The notes below the pieces were generated by a model that worked only from the letters and a program-made list of their open reading frames with translations, searched no databases and was not told where the DNA came from. The translations under genes and the position numbers were made by a program. Of a stretch of DNA of 64,000 nt, positions 29,946 to 41,373 are shown in pieces. Source of the stretch: Blastobasis lacticolella. Lineage: Eukaryota; Arthropoda; Insecta; Lepidoptera; Blastobasidae. The first letter of the stretch is position 1. Every line of letters starts with the position of its first letter. The stretch is from contig LR990042.1 in assembly GCA_905147135.1 (NCBI GenBank), forward strand, positions 12,701,545-12,765,544, in the 5' to 3' direction.

Positions 29946-32889
29946 ATAGAGAGAGATAATGCTCCTTAACGCGCTTCTTAAACATCGTGATAGAGGAACT
30001 ATCACGTACTTCATGAGGCAGAGAATTCCACAATCTTGCAGCATGTACAGCGAAAGAGTAGGAGAAAAAATCGGAATGGTGGGGAGGAATAGCCAGCAGC
30101 GACTTAATGCTGGAACGGCTAGGCTTGTCTTGCGACCGGGAGAAAAGGAATCGTTCACGGAGGTAGGAGGGAGCGGAGGGGTTGTGAAGGACATTGTAAA
30201 GGGTGGAGAGAATGTGGAGATTCCTACGCATACGTATTGGGAGCCACTTAAGCTGCGACCGAAATTTAGAGATATGGTCATACTTTCGTAGCCCAAAAAC
30301 GAAACGTATGCACAAGTTTTGAAGACGTTCCAGCTTGTTAAGCAACTCTTCGGTGGCATCTAAATAACAAGAGTCGGCATAGTCGAGGATGGGGAGAAGT
30401 AGGGTTTGGACTAGGGAAATTTTGGTTTTCAGGGGTAAGAAGCGTTGGAGATATTTGATTGAATGGAAGGAAAAATGGAGTTTCTTGCTGACCTCATTGA
30501 CGTGCAGAGTCCAAGACAGGTTGGTGTCAAATATCACGCCCAAGTTTTTCGCCGATTTGCTGAGCGGTATAGGGATACCATCATATACGATGTCAGGGAT
30601 ATTAGTTGAGGTACAAAATCTTCTGTACATATATGGACTGCCGATAACTATTGCCTGAGACTTTTTAGGGTTCACGAGTAAACCGAAAGATTTGGCCCAA
30701 GCACAGATACGTTGCAAATCCGCATTCATGTTCGCAAACGCATCCTCAACGTCTGTAGCCTTGAAATGGCGATAAATTTGCAGGTCGTCTGCGTAGAGGT
30801 GGAAATGGGAAGAAATAATAGAAGTGACAGTATTGATAAAGATAGAAAAGAGAAGAGGAGATAGGACGCCACCCTGCGGCACGCCCGCAACGAGATCGCA
30901 CCAATCAGAAGAAACCTCATCATAGCGGACCCGCTGCGCGCGACCGCGAAGGTAAGAGTCAAACCACGCAATCGTTGAGGAGGAAATATTAAGTTGGCGG
31001 AGAGTAGCAAGGAGAATGTCGAAGTCAACAGAGTTGAAAGCGTTACTAAAGTCAAGCAATGCCAAAATGGTCAAGGATTTATCCTCCATTGCTGAACGTA
31101 TGTCGTCTGTGACTTTCAACAATGCTGTAACCGTGCTATGTCCTTTACGAAAGCCCGACTGAAAGGAGGAGAGAAGGCAATTGGATATTAAATGTTCAGT
31201 GAGCTGCTTGTGGACAATGTGTTCTAGGACCTTGGAGAGGAAAGGTAATAGTGATATAGGACGGAAATTGGAAAATGAAGATGGGTTGGAAATTTTAGGT
31301 AGGGGGATGACGTTGGCAAGTTTCCAAGTCGAAGGGAACGAACCCGAAGTGAGAGAATAATTAAAAATGTGGGTTAGAATGGGAAGGAGTTCAGGAAGTA
31401 GGAGGGAGATCATGCGGGAGCATAGGTCATCATTGCCCACAGCAGTAGAAGTAATGGAAAGGACATGCTTTTTGACTTCCTCCTCAGCGACAGGTGTAAA
31501 AGAGAAAGAGGAGCAGAGAGGTAGTGGTTGACTGTTAAGCTGCGCTAGAGTACGAGCCTTTACGCTTTCATCAAGGGTCACCGGCGGAGTGGAGAAATGG
31601 CTATTAAGTGCGTTTAAATCTAAGGGACCATCGAAAGAAGCTGAGGATTTGCCAATCCCCAGCGATCTCAGAAACGTCCAAACTTTGGCAGGTGCAGAAC
31701 CGACAATAGAATTATGTATATAGCGTCTCCTAGCACCTCTACACAGACGACCGCAATTGTTCCTATAATATTTATAGCGTTCAAAATTTTGAGCAGAAGG
31801 GAATTTGTCGTAGCGTCGCCTAGCACTATCGCGCTTCATCATGACCTCCTTGATTTCCTGCGTTATCCAGGGAGCCGGAACTTGTCTTACTTTGACTTTC
31901 CTAATAGGGGCGTGAATGTCATAAACCCTAACGAGGCGGGAAAGAAACTCCTCGACCTTCACGTCAATGAGATCAGCGTCGACCACAGGACTCCAGTCAA
32001 TGTTGCCTGCATCATGTCTCAGTGCCTCCAAGTCAATACCCCTGAAGTTACGCAAGAGTAGAAATTTTGACTTAGGTTTAGGAGTATTAATTTTAAAAGA
32101 AAGGTAGATTAAGTCATGATAGGAAAAAGGAGAAGGAAATTGACCATGAAGAGCCACTCTGTCGACGGAAGAAGTGATTAAGAGATCGAGGAGAGAAGGA
32201 GTGCAGTTAGGAGAATGATGGGTAGCAGATAGTGGGAGAATGTGCAAGTTGACCGAAGACAAGAGAGACTGAAGTTTATAAGTCCTTACATCGTTCTTGA
32301 GCTGGCACGTGTTGAAATCGCCTAACAGAAGAATATTTTCATAGTCAGGACGTAGATTAAAAAGCAGTTGTTCCAAGGCACTGAAATAATCTATGTGCAA
32401 GGATGGACTGTAGAACACCCCAACCAGTATCTTTTTGTGATGAAGTGTCAGCTCAATAAACAGATGTTCAGCAGAACACGAGTATAAGTTAGGTGATGCA
32501 CTAACGACAGTGTGGCCAATGTCTTCTCGGAGGTAGATGGCAACGCCACCGCCTCCCTTGCCGGTTCGGTCATTGCGGATAAGTTTGAATCCAGGTAAGG
32601 GATATTGGGAAGAATGAAGTGAGGGTTTTAAAAATGTTTCTGAAATGAGAATTGCATCGACAGGACTACCGCCAAATGATGCCAGGAGGTCGGAATAGTG
32701 GCCAGGTATGCTCTGTGCATTGATGTGAACAACGTTTAAGTTATTGGAAAAGGGGGAAAAAGAGCTACTCAGCTGGTCATGCGTAGAAAGATGTGTGGAA
32801 TTATAGCTGTCACTATCAGAACCTGCAGTGAGAAAATTTTCAGAAGATGAAGAGCAAGAAAGAACACTAATATCATCTAAACTGTCCAT
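29938..32889 (-). CDS. LINE ORF2: endonuclease-reverse transcriptase
   Basis: 983 residues. It should nick target DNA and reverse-transcribe the element RNA on the nicked end. An Ser-rich N-terminus (1-50) precedes an apurinic-type endonuclease: INAQS near residue 56-60, ISETFL near 82, GGGGVAIYLRE, and a LLGDFNTCQL motif near 190. The RT begins at about residue 480-500 with NVIPLPK and FRPISLLPFLSKVLE; motif A is LALLDFSNAFNSVD; then AGVPQGGVLSPLLFSIF and LYADDLQIY (Y699-A-D701-D702). The C-terminus has the family-typical AARLWNSLPHEVRDS. All catalytic blocks are present and no stop or frameshift is seen. The ATG at 32889 opens the frame. Clade is uncertain between CR1/Kiri/Daphne-like and Jockey-like. 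Confidence 0.92.
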   Translation of the reverse strand: MDSLDDISVLSCSSSSENFLTAGSDSDSYNSTHLSTHDQLSSSFSPFSNNLNVVHINAQSIPGHYSDLLASFGGSPVDAILISETFLKPSLHSSQYPLPGFKLIRNDRTGKGGGGVAIYLREDIGHTVVSASPNLYSCSAEHLFIELTLHHKKILVGVFYSPSLHIDYFSALEQLLFNLRPDYENILLLGDFNTCQLKNDVRTYKLQSLLSSVNLHILPLSATHHSPNCTPSLLDLLITSSVDRVALHGQFPSPFSYHDLIYLSFKINTPKPKSKFLLLRNFRGIDLEALRHDAGNIDWSPVVDADLIDVKVEEFLSRLVRVYDIHAPIRKVKVRQVPAPWITQEIKEVMMKRDSARRRYDKFPSAQNFERYKYYRNNCGRLCRGARRRYIHNSIVGSAPAKVWTFLRSLGIGKSSASFDGPLDLNALNSHFSTPPVTLDESVKARTLAQLNSQPLPLCSSFSFTPVAEEEVKKHVLSITSTAVGNDDLCSRMISLLLPELLPILTHIFNYSLTSGSFPSTWKLANVIPLPKISNPSSFSNFRPISLLPFLSKVLEHIVHKQLTEHLISNCLLSSFQSGFRKGHSTVTALLKVTDDIRSAMEDKSLTILALLDFSNAFNSVDFDILLATLRQLNISSSTIAWFDSYLRGRAQRVRYDEVSSDWCDLVAGVPQGGVLSPLLFSIFINTVTSIISSHFHLYADDLQIYRHFKATDVEDAFANMNADLQRICAWAKSFGLLVNPKKSQAIVIGSPYMYRRFCTSTNIPDIVYDGIPIPLSKSAKNLGVIFDTNLSWTLHVNEVSKKLHFSFHSIKYLQRFLPLKTKISLVQTLLLPILDYADSCYLDATEELLNKLERLQNLCIRFVFGLRKYDHISKFRSQLKWLPIRMRRNLHILSTLYNVLHNPSAPSYLRERFLFSRSQDKPSRSSIKSLLAIPPHHSDFFSYSFAVHAARLWNSLPHEVRDSSSITMFKKRVKEHYLSLSV

Positions 32890-33350
32890 AGACCTAAATA
32901 AAATAATATATAATAAATAATAAATGAATGGCTGAACTAAGCTTACTAAGATTCACGCACAATCACTATCGCCTACCGCGGCGTGTTGGAAGAAAAAATA
33001 AAAACTAATCCTACATAGTTAAAAAAAAAGCAACATTAGCAACAAACTAAACAACAATTACGGTCATGGAGACCATTGGAATCCAAGCCAAAAACACAGT
33101 TTAAAAATTTGCATAACAAAACGCAAGAAAAAAAAAAAATTAACAAAAAGTGCAAATTGACAATGACAGATGAAGAAAGCAAAACGTCATGCAAAATAAA
33201 GTGTCATAGCAAATGTAAACAAACAGAAAAATTATAAAAGTGAGATTAAACAATATTGAACTGACCCAAATTTGAGGTATCCATTAAGTAAGGTAGAATA
33301 AAATGTAAAAGTACTATACGACTAAGTTGCGAAGACGTTGTATCCGCATT

Positions 33351-34121
33351 TCACTTTCGGGTTCTTTTCACAACCGGCGCAGCTGGTGGTTTCGATGCGG
33401 GTGCCCTAGACTTGGAAGGGTTTGCCGGTACTGAAGGCTCGGTCTTATTTGCCCCCAGATCAGGCACAGGAACTTTGACCAATGGGAATTTGGCAGTCAG
33501 AGTTTGCAACTCGCTAGCGGTTTCGATCTTCCTGCGAGACTTATCAGGAAGAATTATGGCAATCTTTCCATCCACGGACCAACAGTTCGTTACCCCAAAG
33601 TGCTTCCGCGCAGCCATGAAGATGTCGTGTCTTGTCTTCGTAAGGAATTCCGACACGACAATTCCAGTACCTTTCAGCGTAGTCTTTGCGTCCCATGCCA
33701 TTCGACGCACTTCCAGATCACGAAATCTTACCAGAACCGGACGAGGCTTGTCTGTCTTGGAGGCTCCCAGGCGGTGACACGATTGTAGCTCACCCACGGT
33801 AATATCAGAGAGCTTCAACTTGTCGGACAATACGTTGACAACAATCTCACCAACCTTCTCATCCTTACTTTCAGCTACCCCATGGAAGAGCAGAGCCTTT
33901 CTTCTCAGGAATGCCTCATGCCTCTCTTGGCCAAGAAATAGTGAATCCATTCGTGTGTTCATTTTAATAAGGATCTGCCACACAGCACCTTTAAAATCTG
34001 TGAACTCACTCGGTAATGCTGGATCTGGTTCAGGAGTAGAAGAAGCGGTTGCTTTCTCCAGCCTTTCTTCGAAGGAGCACATACGAGCGAGCAGTTCAGA
34101 AATATCATTTGATAGATCCAT
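33351..34121 (-). CDS. LINE ORF1: RNA-binding coiled-coil/RRM-like protein
   Basis: 256 residues. The expected role is to coat the element RNA as a nucleic-acid chaperone. Residues 1-25 and 41-70 look helical and coiled-coil prone (DISELLARMCSFEERLEK). From about 73 an RRM-like fold of the L1-ORF1 type is suggested by ALLFHGVAES (76-85), QSCHRLG and PRPVLVRFRD. The C-terminus is Pro/Lys-rich (KPPAAPVVKRTRK). It lies upstream of ORF2 on the same strand with a 461-bp gap, so ORF2 translation would need internal initiation or reinitiation. No CCHC knuckles are present. Confidence 0.85.
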   Translation of the reverse strand: MDLSNDISELLARMCSFEERLEKATASSTPEPDPALPSEFTDFKGAVWQILIKMNTRMDSLFLGQERHEAFLRRKALLFHGVAESKDEKVGEIVVNVLSDKLKLSDITVGELQSCHRLGASKTDKPRPVLVRFRDLEVRRMAWDAKTTLKGTGIVVSEFLTKTRHDIFMAARKHFGVTNCWSVDGKIAIILPDKSRRKIETASELQTLTAKFPLVKVPVPDLGANKTEPSVPANPSKSRAPASKPPAAPVVKRTRK

Positions 34122-34190
34122 TGTTGTGCAGTGAGATTAGTGAGTGCTCCAACAAAAGTGATAAGTACACAGGAAAGTGGATATTGATTA

Positions 34191-36484
34191 TGCGGTAAGC
34201 GGTGACGTGCTATATAATCATTTATTTACACATGCATAACTGATATCAATTAGTTTAATATTTAAAATAGATTAAAATATGTAGAGCTAAATTAAGACTT
34301 GTTAAGTTGGCAACGTCTACCCTCAAAAAAATGGGCTTTATATGGGCTTTTAATGGGCTATATATGTTTTTTACCAGTTAGATAATGATTTTTTTTATTT
34401 GTAATTGGGAATCTTTGTAACGGTTTAGAGTCTAGCGCTGTTAGATATAAGATGATAAATTTTTGTCTGTTATTGTACCTACTTATCTAAACTAAAGTAA
34501 AATAACTTACTTTCGACATCAAAGTAAAGGTATTTGTAGCCTCTTATGTTTATGGAATAATCGCCTGTTTACAGGATAACGCCCTAGTAAGCAAGGCATG
34601 TATCGCCCGCACCGCCCACCACCGAGTATGCGCATAATACACTCGCCCGCTCCAGACACGTTGAACTTAAATGAGATTCTTAGAATGTTTGCAGGGGGAC
34701 ACTTTACGGCCGCTCTCCTTCTGCGACATTCGTAATCAAGATTGAGATTAGTTGAGGTAATGTTTACATTACAGCGAAAGAAATTCGAGCCCTTTTTGGA
34801 CGTCTAGGAAATTACGTCGGTGATATATTCGATAACGATGCCGGTTGAGAGGGATTTTAGTAATTTTTTACTATTTCCTTTTTTTCTATCAAAAAATTAC
34901 CAATGTAGTGCTGTTGTCTCGTAGTCATCGTCGCTTTCCATCAGGTGAGTTGAGGTCAAATGTATACATCTATTGGCAAAAAATATTGTCCAAATCAATA
35001 TTGTTATAACTTAATTTCATTGCTGCAAAACTGTATGAAAATAAATAAATAAGAAACTGACTACCTCAGAATCTGTCGTTCTGAGAATCGCCGAGTTCGT
35101 CATGAGAGTAATAATTTTTAATTAGGAGGCACACCTAACTATTAGCCAGCTCACTACCGTACTGGAGTTCGATTAATAAAATAAATAATACACATAGGCT
35201 AGTTTGGGTTCGTTGAGCAGCGTCTCTGACACTAGTGTACTTTGTCAGGCACTATACGGCTGGATACAACGGGAAGTATGGAGTTATAAAACTAGAAATG
35301 GAAAAAAAATTTGAATAAAACAATTAAAAACCTGGTGAACACATAGGTTAATCGTGCGAGAAGCCTAGTTTTTATTTCACGATCAACTTGAAACAATGTT
35401 ACATACATTAGTGTTCAGTATAGATTTAGATTTTATTTATTTATCTTACAATAAGTGACAGTGAATTAAGACAATAAGTACATTCAAACAGAAATAAATA
35501 CATTTTTGATATCGTCAAAGAAAATATAATTAATAGTGGTATTTTTTACCCTGCGACCTATGTGCCTATGTATCTGGTTATTTGTCAGTGGCAACATTGC
35601 TCTCGAAAGGATGAACTGATTTCGATACTGTTTTCTTTATTTAATCGACATTGTTTCTGTCTTTGTTTCTTTTTAAATGGGTTCGGTAGTTTGAGAAGTA
35701 GGTTTGATGAAAACTTTGTCGGAGCTGCACTTTGCGCGTTTGTTGCTGTTGTAGAAGCGCTTTTATTACCACCCTTTCACAAAGTCGTTCTTCAATTCTC
35801 ATATAACGCATAAGAACCGCTACATACGTATCTACTCGATTTCTGTACGATTTGTCTCAAATATTTATGCGATTTTGGTTTCTATACTAATGACAGAAAG
35901 CTTATTTTATTACTTGTTAACAAATGCGCTGCGGCCGCGTAGTACACAGTTGAGATATACAGAAATCGTGTCACACCCGCACAGCTACCGCGTGGTGTGC
36001 GCGGCAATACGGTGGACTGCACGTTTTCCGTCCGGTTGCTACGTGATAACTACCTGCGCGGCACGAGCGTACGCGTTTTCTATCCGGTTTGTAAGCGGCA
36101 ACGTATAAAGGGGTCGAAATAAGTGATGTTTACTCTCTGAATGGATGAAAAATATAGATTTACTTTCACGTTGGAAGGTTTATACACGGTGACCTTTTTT
36201 CAGGGGCTTTTATGTTATGAGTCACCTTTATAGCGGCCAGTACACCTGGCAGCATTTTATAGTGGAAACTTGATAAATAGTGTCGACCGCGAACGACGCT
36301 GTACCATATCAATCATATTGACTGGGCAAATATTTTCTCTATGGAACTAAGTATAATTTATTCAAATTATAGACTTACAAAGTCAACGTATTAAGGAATG
36401 AAAATACAGCTAAAAGGGACGGTTCGGCAGGGTTCATATTTTTTTGTTAATAAGTTGTAGTAAGTTACAAAATAAAAATAATTA
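34191..36484. other. Mostly anonymous DNA
   Basis: At 34318-34368 a short motif ATGGGCTTT is repeated three times. At 34915-34975 a LINE 3' scrap is visible (CATCAGGTGAGTTGAGGTCA). At 35928-36105 there is a GC-rich island with CCGCGTGGTGTGCGCGGC dyads, like the arms seen at 24868. No supported gene. Confidence 0.4.
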
Positions 36485-36827
36485 TCATGGCGTTAATATT
36501 CCGGTTGTGCTCTCGAGCACGAGGGCCCGGGTCCACCTTGACCATGATCCAGGATTTGGCGATCAGTTTATTACAGTGGCGTGACTACCATCTGACCTCC
36601 GTGACCCTGCTACCAGCGGAACCTGACCAAATTGAATCATGATTACAATTCAGTTGTCTGAATTCGCAGGTTTCATTACGATGTTTTCCCTGACCGTAAG
36701 AGCGTCGGTTAGAATTCAACCAATGAACATAACTCAGAAAATATTTATTGGTACATGGCCGCAGCAGGATTTGAACCCGGTACCTATCGCTTAAGAATCG
36801 GATACTCAAGCGCTCGGCCACGACGCT
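36485..36827 (-). mobile_element. tRNA-headed SINE, copy 7 (near full length)
   Basis: Minus-strand copy of about 343 bases. Plus-reading landmarks from 3' to 5' end: ATGGCGTTAATATTCCGG, GTGCTCTCGAGCACGAGGGC (a palindromic segment), TGATCCAGGATTTGGC, TGACCTCCGTGACCCTGC, GTTTCATTACGATGTTTTCC, then the head with AGGATTTGAACCCGGTACC (B-box complement) and GCTCGGCCACGACGCT. Confidence 0.88.
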
Positions 36828-37164
36828 AGTATAAAGTTACAAAGCGAAAACTATTACTACCGAAGATTTGGATTTTCTATCAGATCTGATTGGCTGGCTT
36901 CTGGTGTCAGTATTTAATAATTGTTCAACGTACTTGCTCTTAAAGGGGCCGCTATTGAACATTAATTATATCTCATTAATGTAGGTATAACACACGCGTG
37001 ATTTTACTTCCGGTAATTTAGGAGTGAAGGGAAAACGGACTATAAGAGAACAGGAAATACGTAGACGTTATTAATTATATATGTTTCTTTGATATTAGTT
37101 ACTTTACTAAAGGAAAAGGAAAGAAAATAGTATCGACAGAATAACAAAAATATATTAAGATGTA
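36828..37164. other. Anonymous DNA
   Basis: Nothing recognisable. Confidence 0.3.
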
Positions 37165-37414
37165 AGAGCGTCGGTGGCCTAATGGTGAACCAGTGCCCGG
37201 TACTTCAGTACCGGATTCGAACCCAAGTGTTTAATAATTCTTTACCGAGTTTTTAAAAACTCTTTACCGAGTTATGTACATTAGTTGAACACCAATCGAT
37301 GCTCTTATTACGGTGAGGGACAACATCGTGATGAAACCTCTACATTCAGGCGACTGGATGTGTAACCATGATCTAATCTGGTCAAGTTCCTCTGCTAACA
37401 GGGTCACGGAGGTC
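37165..37414 (+). mobile_element. tRNA-headed SINE, copy 8 (plus strand, 3'-truncated)
   Basis: Plus-strand copy. Head GAGCGTCGGTGGCCTAATGG, then GTACCGGATTCGAACCC (B-box), body with TGTACATTAGTTGAACACCA, GTGATGAAACCTCTACATTC and GGTCACGGAGGTC, where it stops. A local duplication of TTTACCGAGTT (37240-37275) is present. Confidence 0.85.
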
Positions 37415-37795
37415 TAAAAATATCCTATTCACGTTGTCATTGAAGGAGACCGGTATGTACTGAACAGGTCACATATTGGCAGGCAAGGTAAAAAAGGCAG
37501 GATAAGATAAAAAGGTTACCTATGTCTATCCTCAGGTGCAAAATTATATCCACACCGAGTTTCATCAAAATGGGTGCAGTGTCGCATTTATAATAGGGAT
37601 GGTAGGCAAACAGGCAAGCGGGCCACCTGATAAAATATATGAAACAATAGAGTAAACATCAGAAACCAGTTTCAAATACGGAGATGGTCTTCTGAAATTT
37701 AACTTAACTTGTATGTCCATACATGGACAACTACAAATGAAGTTTAAATACTATATTTCTTTTATTTACCTATGAAACGTATATTGGAAAACTAA
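37415..37795. other. Spacer with a LINE tail scrap
   Basis: GGTAGGCAAACAGGCAAGCG at 37600-37619 followed by GGCCACCTGATAA is the minus-strand version of the 3' UTR seen at 40688-40837. Otherwise unrecognised. Confidence 0.4.
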
Positions 37796-38449
37796 ATGCA
37801 TCGTTGGGGGACTGCACATACAAATATAGAACATAATGGACATATAATACAAGAAACAAATGAAACAAAATTCCTAGGATTGTATTTAGATAGGAATATG
37901 AATTGGCATACTCACATTGAATACGTATGTAACAGGATCAGCCAATCTTCATACGCACTTTATAGACTAAGCAAACTAGCCAGTAGAAAAACGTTGATTG
38001 TGGCGTATCACGGTCTTGTAGTCTCCGTGCTCAGATATGGGATTATTTTCTGGGGAATTGATTCGGTATTTAAAGCACAGAAACGATGCATAAGGGCTAT
38101 CTGTGACTTGCGACGTACCGATAGTTGTAAGCCTTTCTTTAAAGAACTAAATTTACTAACCATGCCGTCCTTATACGTTTACGAGGTTGCAGTGTTCGTA
38201 CGTACAAACAGTCGCCTATTCCCAAGTGTGGAAAGTGCCCGGCGCCGCGACCAGTTACATTTGCACCCTTGCAAAACGACATTGTTTCACAAAAGTGTTT
38301 TTACAATGGCCCCAAAAATCTATACTGCCATACCGAAAATAATACGAGAAACTGAAAGTCTGAACCGTTTTAAAACACAACTGCACAAGTTTCTCGTGGA
38401 AAGAACGTTGTACACGGTAGACGAACTTTTTGTAAAAACAAGAAGGTAG
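37796..38449 (+). pseudogene. Jockey-like LINE, RT C-terminal 217 codons
   Basis: An open frame but only the last part of an ORF2: FLGLYLDRNMNWHTHIEYV (thumb start), SVLRYGIIFWG, KAQKRCIRAICDLRRTDSCK, LLTMPSLYVYEVAVFVRTN and a C-terminus FKTQLHKFLVERTLY. Palm motifs are missing, so the insertion is 5'-truncated; the first ATG is fortuitous. The 3' UTR seems to extend to about 38880, where GTTGAAATTGAAATTGAAAT forms a short repeat tail. It resembles the element at 42270-46185 but is not the same subfamily. Confidence 0.85.
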
Positions 38450-40283
38450 ATAACAGTCTTGCGCCCATCTTTGAATATTTAGCATGGTAGCTTTTTATTA
38501 TTTATTTTTTTACATACCTTGACATCTAGATTTGTTGTTTGTTTTTAGTATTGTTATATTTATTGATTTTTTTTAAATGATTTATTTTAGTTACAATTAT
38601 ATTAAGTGTACGACATGCAGGTTGATAGGTATATTTTTAACTGTATTAGGCATTTGACATTATTATTGTATATTTGACATTGTGTTTATCTTGTTTTCAA
38701 TTTATTGTTTACCTAATTAATTACAGTTTGACATTGTTTATAAAATCATAATTACATAACCATTAATTTGTACGCCGAATGGCAGGTCACAGTTGAGCAC
38801 ACTTATATCTAATGTAACATTTTTTTTTACCTGTGTTACCACAGTTGAAATTGAAATTGAAATCGTTATTTTAATAAAACCTACATCGTTAGTATAAGAC
38901 CGTCCCACGCCCATGTAGTGACAATAATAAAAAAGTTTGTGCCCACACCTCACTACATTTGATTTATTATTTTATCTACACTATATATCATATCGTAATG
39001 TTCCAATTACATATTTGAAAACAGTCGTTTAAGTATACACTTTTTTCACGCCAGTCCATAAAATTTTAAAAAATTACTTTATGATACAGCATTTTCCATA
39101 CTATTTTCATGACAGCTGTAACGTAAAATAACTTTTTAATCATTATGCAACACTTATATTTTTTAATTTTTGTCGGGCGCCCGGACACGACTGAATACCT
39201 AAAATGTATACAGCCAAATGTAGGCTGAATACCTTAGATGTCCTTAACAAATTCAAAATTCAAATTCAAAATTTAAATTTTCCTTTTTATATTTCTGTTC
39301 TGTGTAACTACTTTCCCGCTAAACAGAATATTTTTTCTAATTGTTGTAATTTGTGTTTGTGAATGTTTTTTCTTATTTGAAGCAAATATATAGATAAATG
39401 TGAAAGTAGTTAAGTGAATTTCCCGCCGCTTGATATCCTCGACGCGTAACGAAAGCAGAACTGACTCGCAGCTACTTCCAGAAAAGTTGAGAAAATTATT
39501 GGTACAATATTTTAACATAAAAATATAAGTGTAGATAAAGTAGTGTATGTAACTGCATATAATTAGGTATTAAAACACCCGTGTCAAACTATTATCATAT
39601 AGAGACACTCATGTTTTAATACCCCCTTTTATATGACAGTTGCATAAACTACTATTAAACGACAATCAATAAAGTTTTCTGCTTCTTACATTAAAATAGA
39701 GCTAAGGCACTGAAAATAAAAATATAAATTCACAGTTACGTTGAACATTACAGTCTCTATAATTTTCGCCATTCAAAATGGCAATTTCTACTCGCATAGG
39801 CTACTTTTCCGTGCTACGAATTTCAACGACCGTAGCACAGTAGTAGCACCGTGCTACGCGCGTACTACAGGGCGTAAAGTCCACACTAACCTTTTCTGCT
39901 CGCTCAGTAAAGTACATATTTGTAGCTAAGTAGCTACCTGCTCAGTGGCCCTTATTGCCATGTAGCTAAATAAACAATGTCTATGAGGTGGAGATCAAAG
40001 GCGCAACTAGCCTTTTATAGCTCGCAACGGGGAAGTTTATCTTTGTCGTACTTGTTCTATGTTGACATTTTGCTGTGACATTATAATTAGATTTCCCCAT
40101 AGTTGAAGGCACGGCTAGAAATAAGTTTACACTATAATTAGATCCACGTGTAAAATTACAAGGTGAAGATAATAACCGACGATGGTACTTTTTGTTATGG
40201 TTGGCAGGCTTCCATGTGAAATTAGTAAAACTTTCACAATTATCGTGAATAAACGGCAAGTATGGGGAGTATTCTATGTGTTC
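38450..40283. other. LINE 3' UTR, then anonymous AT-rich DNA with hairpins
   Basis: 38450-38885 is probably the 3' UTR of the preceding LINE. The rest is unrecognised except for local dyads. GTATTAAAACACCCGTGTC (39567-39585) pairs imperfectly with GACACTCATGTTTTAATAC (39604-39622). Several CGTAGCAC/GTGCTACG units lie at 39812-39865, with GTAGCTAAGTAGCTAC near 39920. Confidence 0.4.
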
Positions 40284-40472
40284 GGAGCGTCGATGGTCGA
40301 GTGGTTGAGGTATCCGACTCGTAAGCGAGAGGTACCGGGTTCGGATCCCGCTGCGGCAAATGACTCTTTTCTGAGTAATGTTCATTAGTTGAATGCTAAC
40401 CGATGCTCTTACGGTGAGGGAAAACAACGTGATGAAACCTGCACATTTAGGCAATTTAATAGTAACAATGAT
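40284..40472 (+). mobile_element. tRNA-headed SINE, copy 9 (plus strand, best-kept head)
   Basis: Head GGAGCGTCGATGGTCGAGTG, then GACTCGTAAGCGAGAGGTAC (anticodon arm and variable region) and CCGGGTTCGGATCCC (B-box). Body continues with TGTTCATTAGTTGAATGCTA and GTGATGAAACCTGCACATTT, and stops near 40472. Confidence 0.88.
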
Positions 40473-40687
40473 TGTCATTCCATAATCTTGTTAAATTTGG
40501 GAAAATAGGAACCAACTAACAGGATATTTCAAGATTTCAAAGATTTCTGTAGTAAATTGAAAGTTAAATTATAGATATTTTAGTCTTCAAGAAATGAGTT
40601 CACGCCCTCGTCTCAGCCCGGCAAAGTATTCATGACACCCCAGGGCTTCGATTCTGGTACGGAAATCGTCTCAGTTGCAGTAACATT
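40473..40687. other. Spacer
   Basis: Nothing recognisable. Confidence 0.3.
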
Positions 40688-40837
40688 ACAAGTGCGTGTT
40701 ATAGAGGTGGGCAACGCATTAGCGATACTCTTGGTGTTGCTAATGTCTATAGGCAGTGGTGACCACTTTCCATCAGGTGGCCCGCTTGCCTGTTTGCCTA
40801 CCGTATGACATAAAAAAAAAAAAAAAAAAAAAAAAAA
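40688..40837 (+). mobile_element. LINE 3' end with A26 tail
   Basis: A fragment ending in CATCAGGTGGCCCGCTTGCC, TGTTTGCC and a run of 26 A (40812-40837). This is a 3' UTR of a LINE (or a SINE sharing it) with its poly-A still nearly pure, hence fairly recent. An older copy is at 19270-19388. Confidence 0.7.
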
Positions 40838-41373
40838 TTGCGTCGTATGTCAAAGGTGTGATTGTTATTCAAATGACAGATGTTGAGTTGCAACTTTTAT
40901 GAGTACTTTAGTTGCATTATGGTTTTATATGGCTATTGGTACTCCAATAAATAAATAAATAAATAACTTACTTAGTTGCAACTTTTTTGTTGTCAAACTG
41001 CCTTCAATTCCATTAACGAAAACGTGTCAAAGGTCAAACAATGATTTAACTGCAATTTAACTGGGACGATGCTGGGACTGGCTCGATATCTCGACGTAGT
41101 TATAGTAACATCACAGTAACATTGCAACATAATAACAACTGCATTGCACACCAGAATCGGTACCCTGGTGTTGCGAATGTTCATGGGCGGCAGTGATCAC
41201 TTACTTATAAACAAATCATTATGTTGAGAGGATAATTGGGAACGTAATAATTGAAATCTAGACGCACGGCGTACATGATTGATAACACGTAATAATCAAT
41301 ATCATGTCCTAATAAAAAAGCGAATGATTATGAGAAAAAAGAAATAAATGAGGCGATGCTAGGCGAGGCGAAT
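40838..41373. other. Spacer
   Basis: Contains an AATA run near 40950-40966 and a scrap CATGGGCGGCAGTGATCACTTA near 41181. No gene. Confidence 0.3.

Larger units (their letters stand above)
29637..34190 (-). mobile_element. Full-length two-ORF LINE (CR1/Jockey-type), both ORFs open
   Basis: Complete-looking non-LTR retrotransposon. Reading on the minus strand: a short 5' UTR (about 34190-34122), ORF1 (34121-33351), a 461-bp gap, ORF2 (32889-29938), a ~300-bp 3' UTR, and a TTTATTTATTTTTATTTTAT end that on the minus strand is an A-rich (AAATA-type) tail. Both ORFs are uninterrupted, so this copy is recent and might be able to move. The 5' boundary is approximate, and no target duplication could be fixed because the tail and flank are both AT-rich. 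Confidence 0.85.

Noticed and set aside
33412..34134. Several plus-strand frames of about 100 codons over the LINE ORF1
   Set aside because: Antisense shadows of ORF1, with no independent motif.
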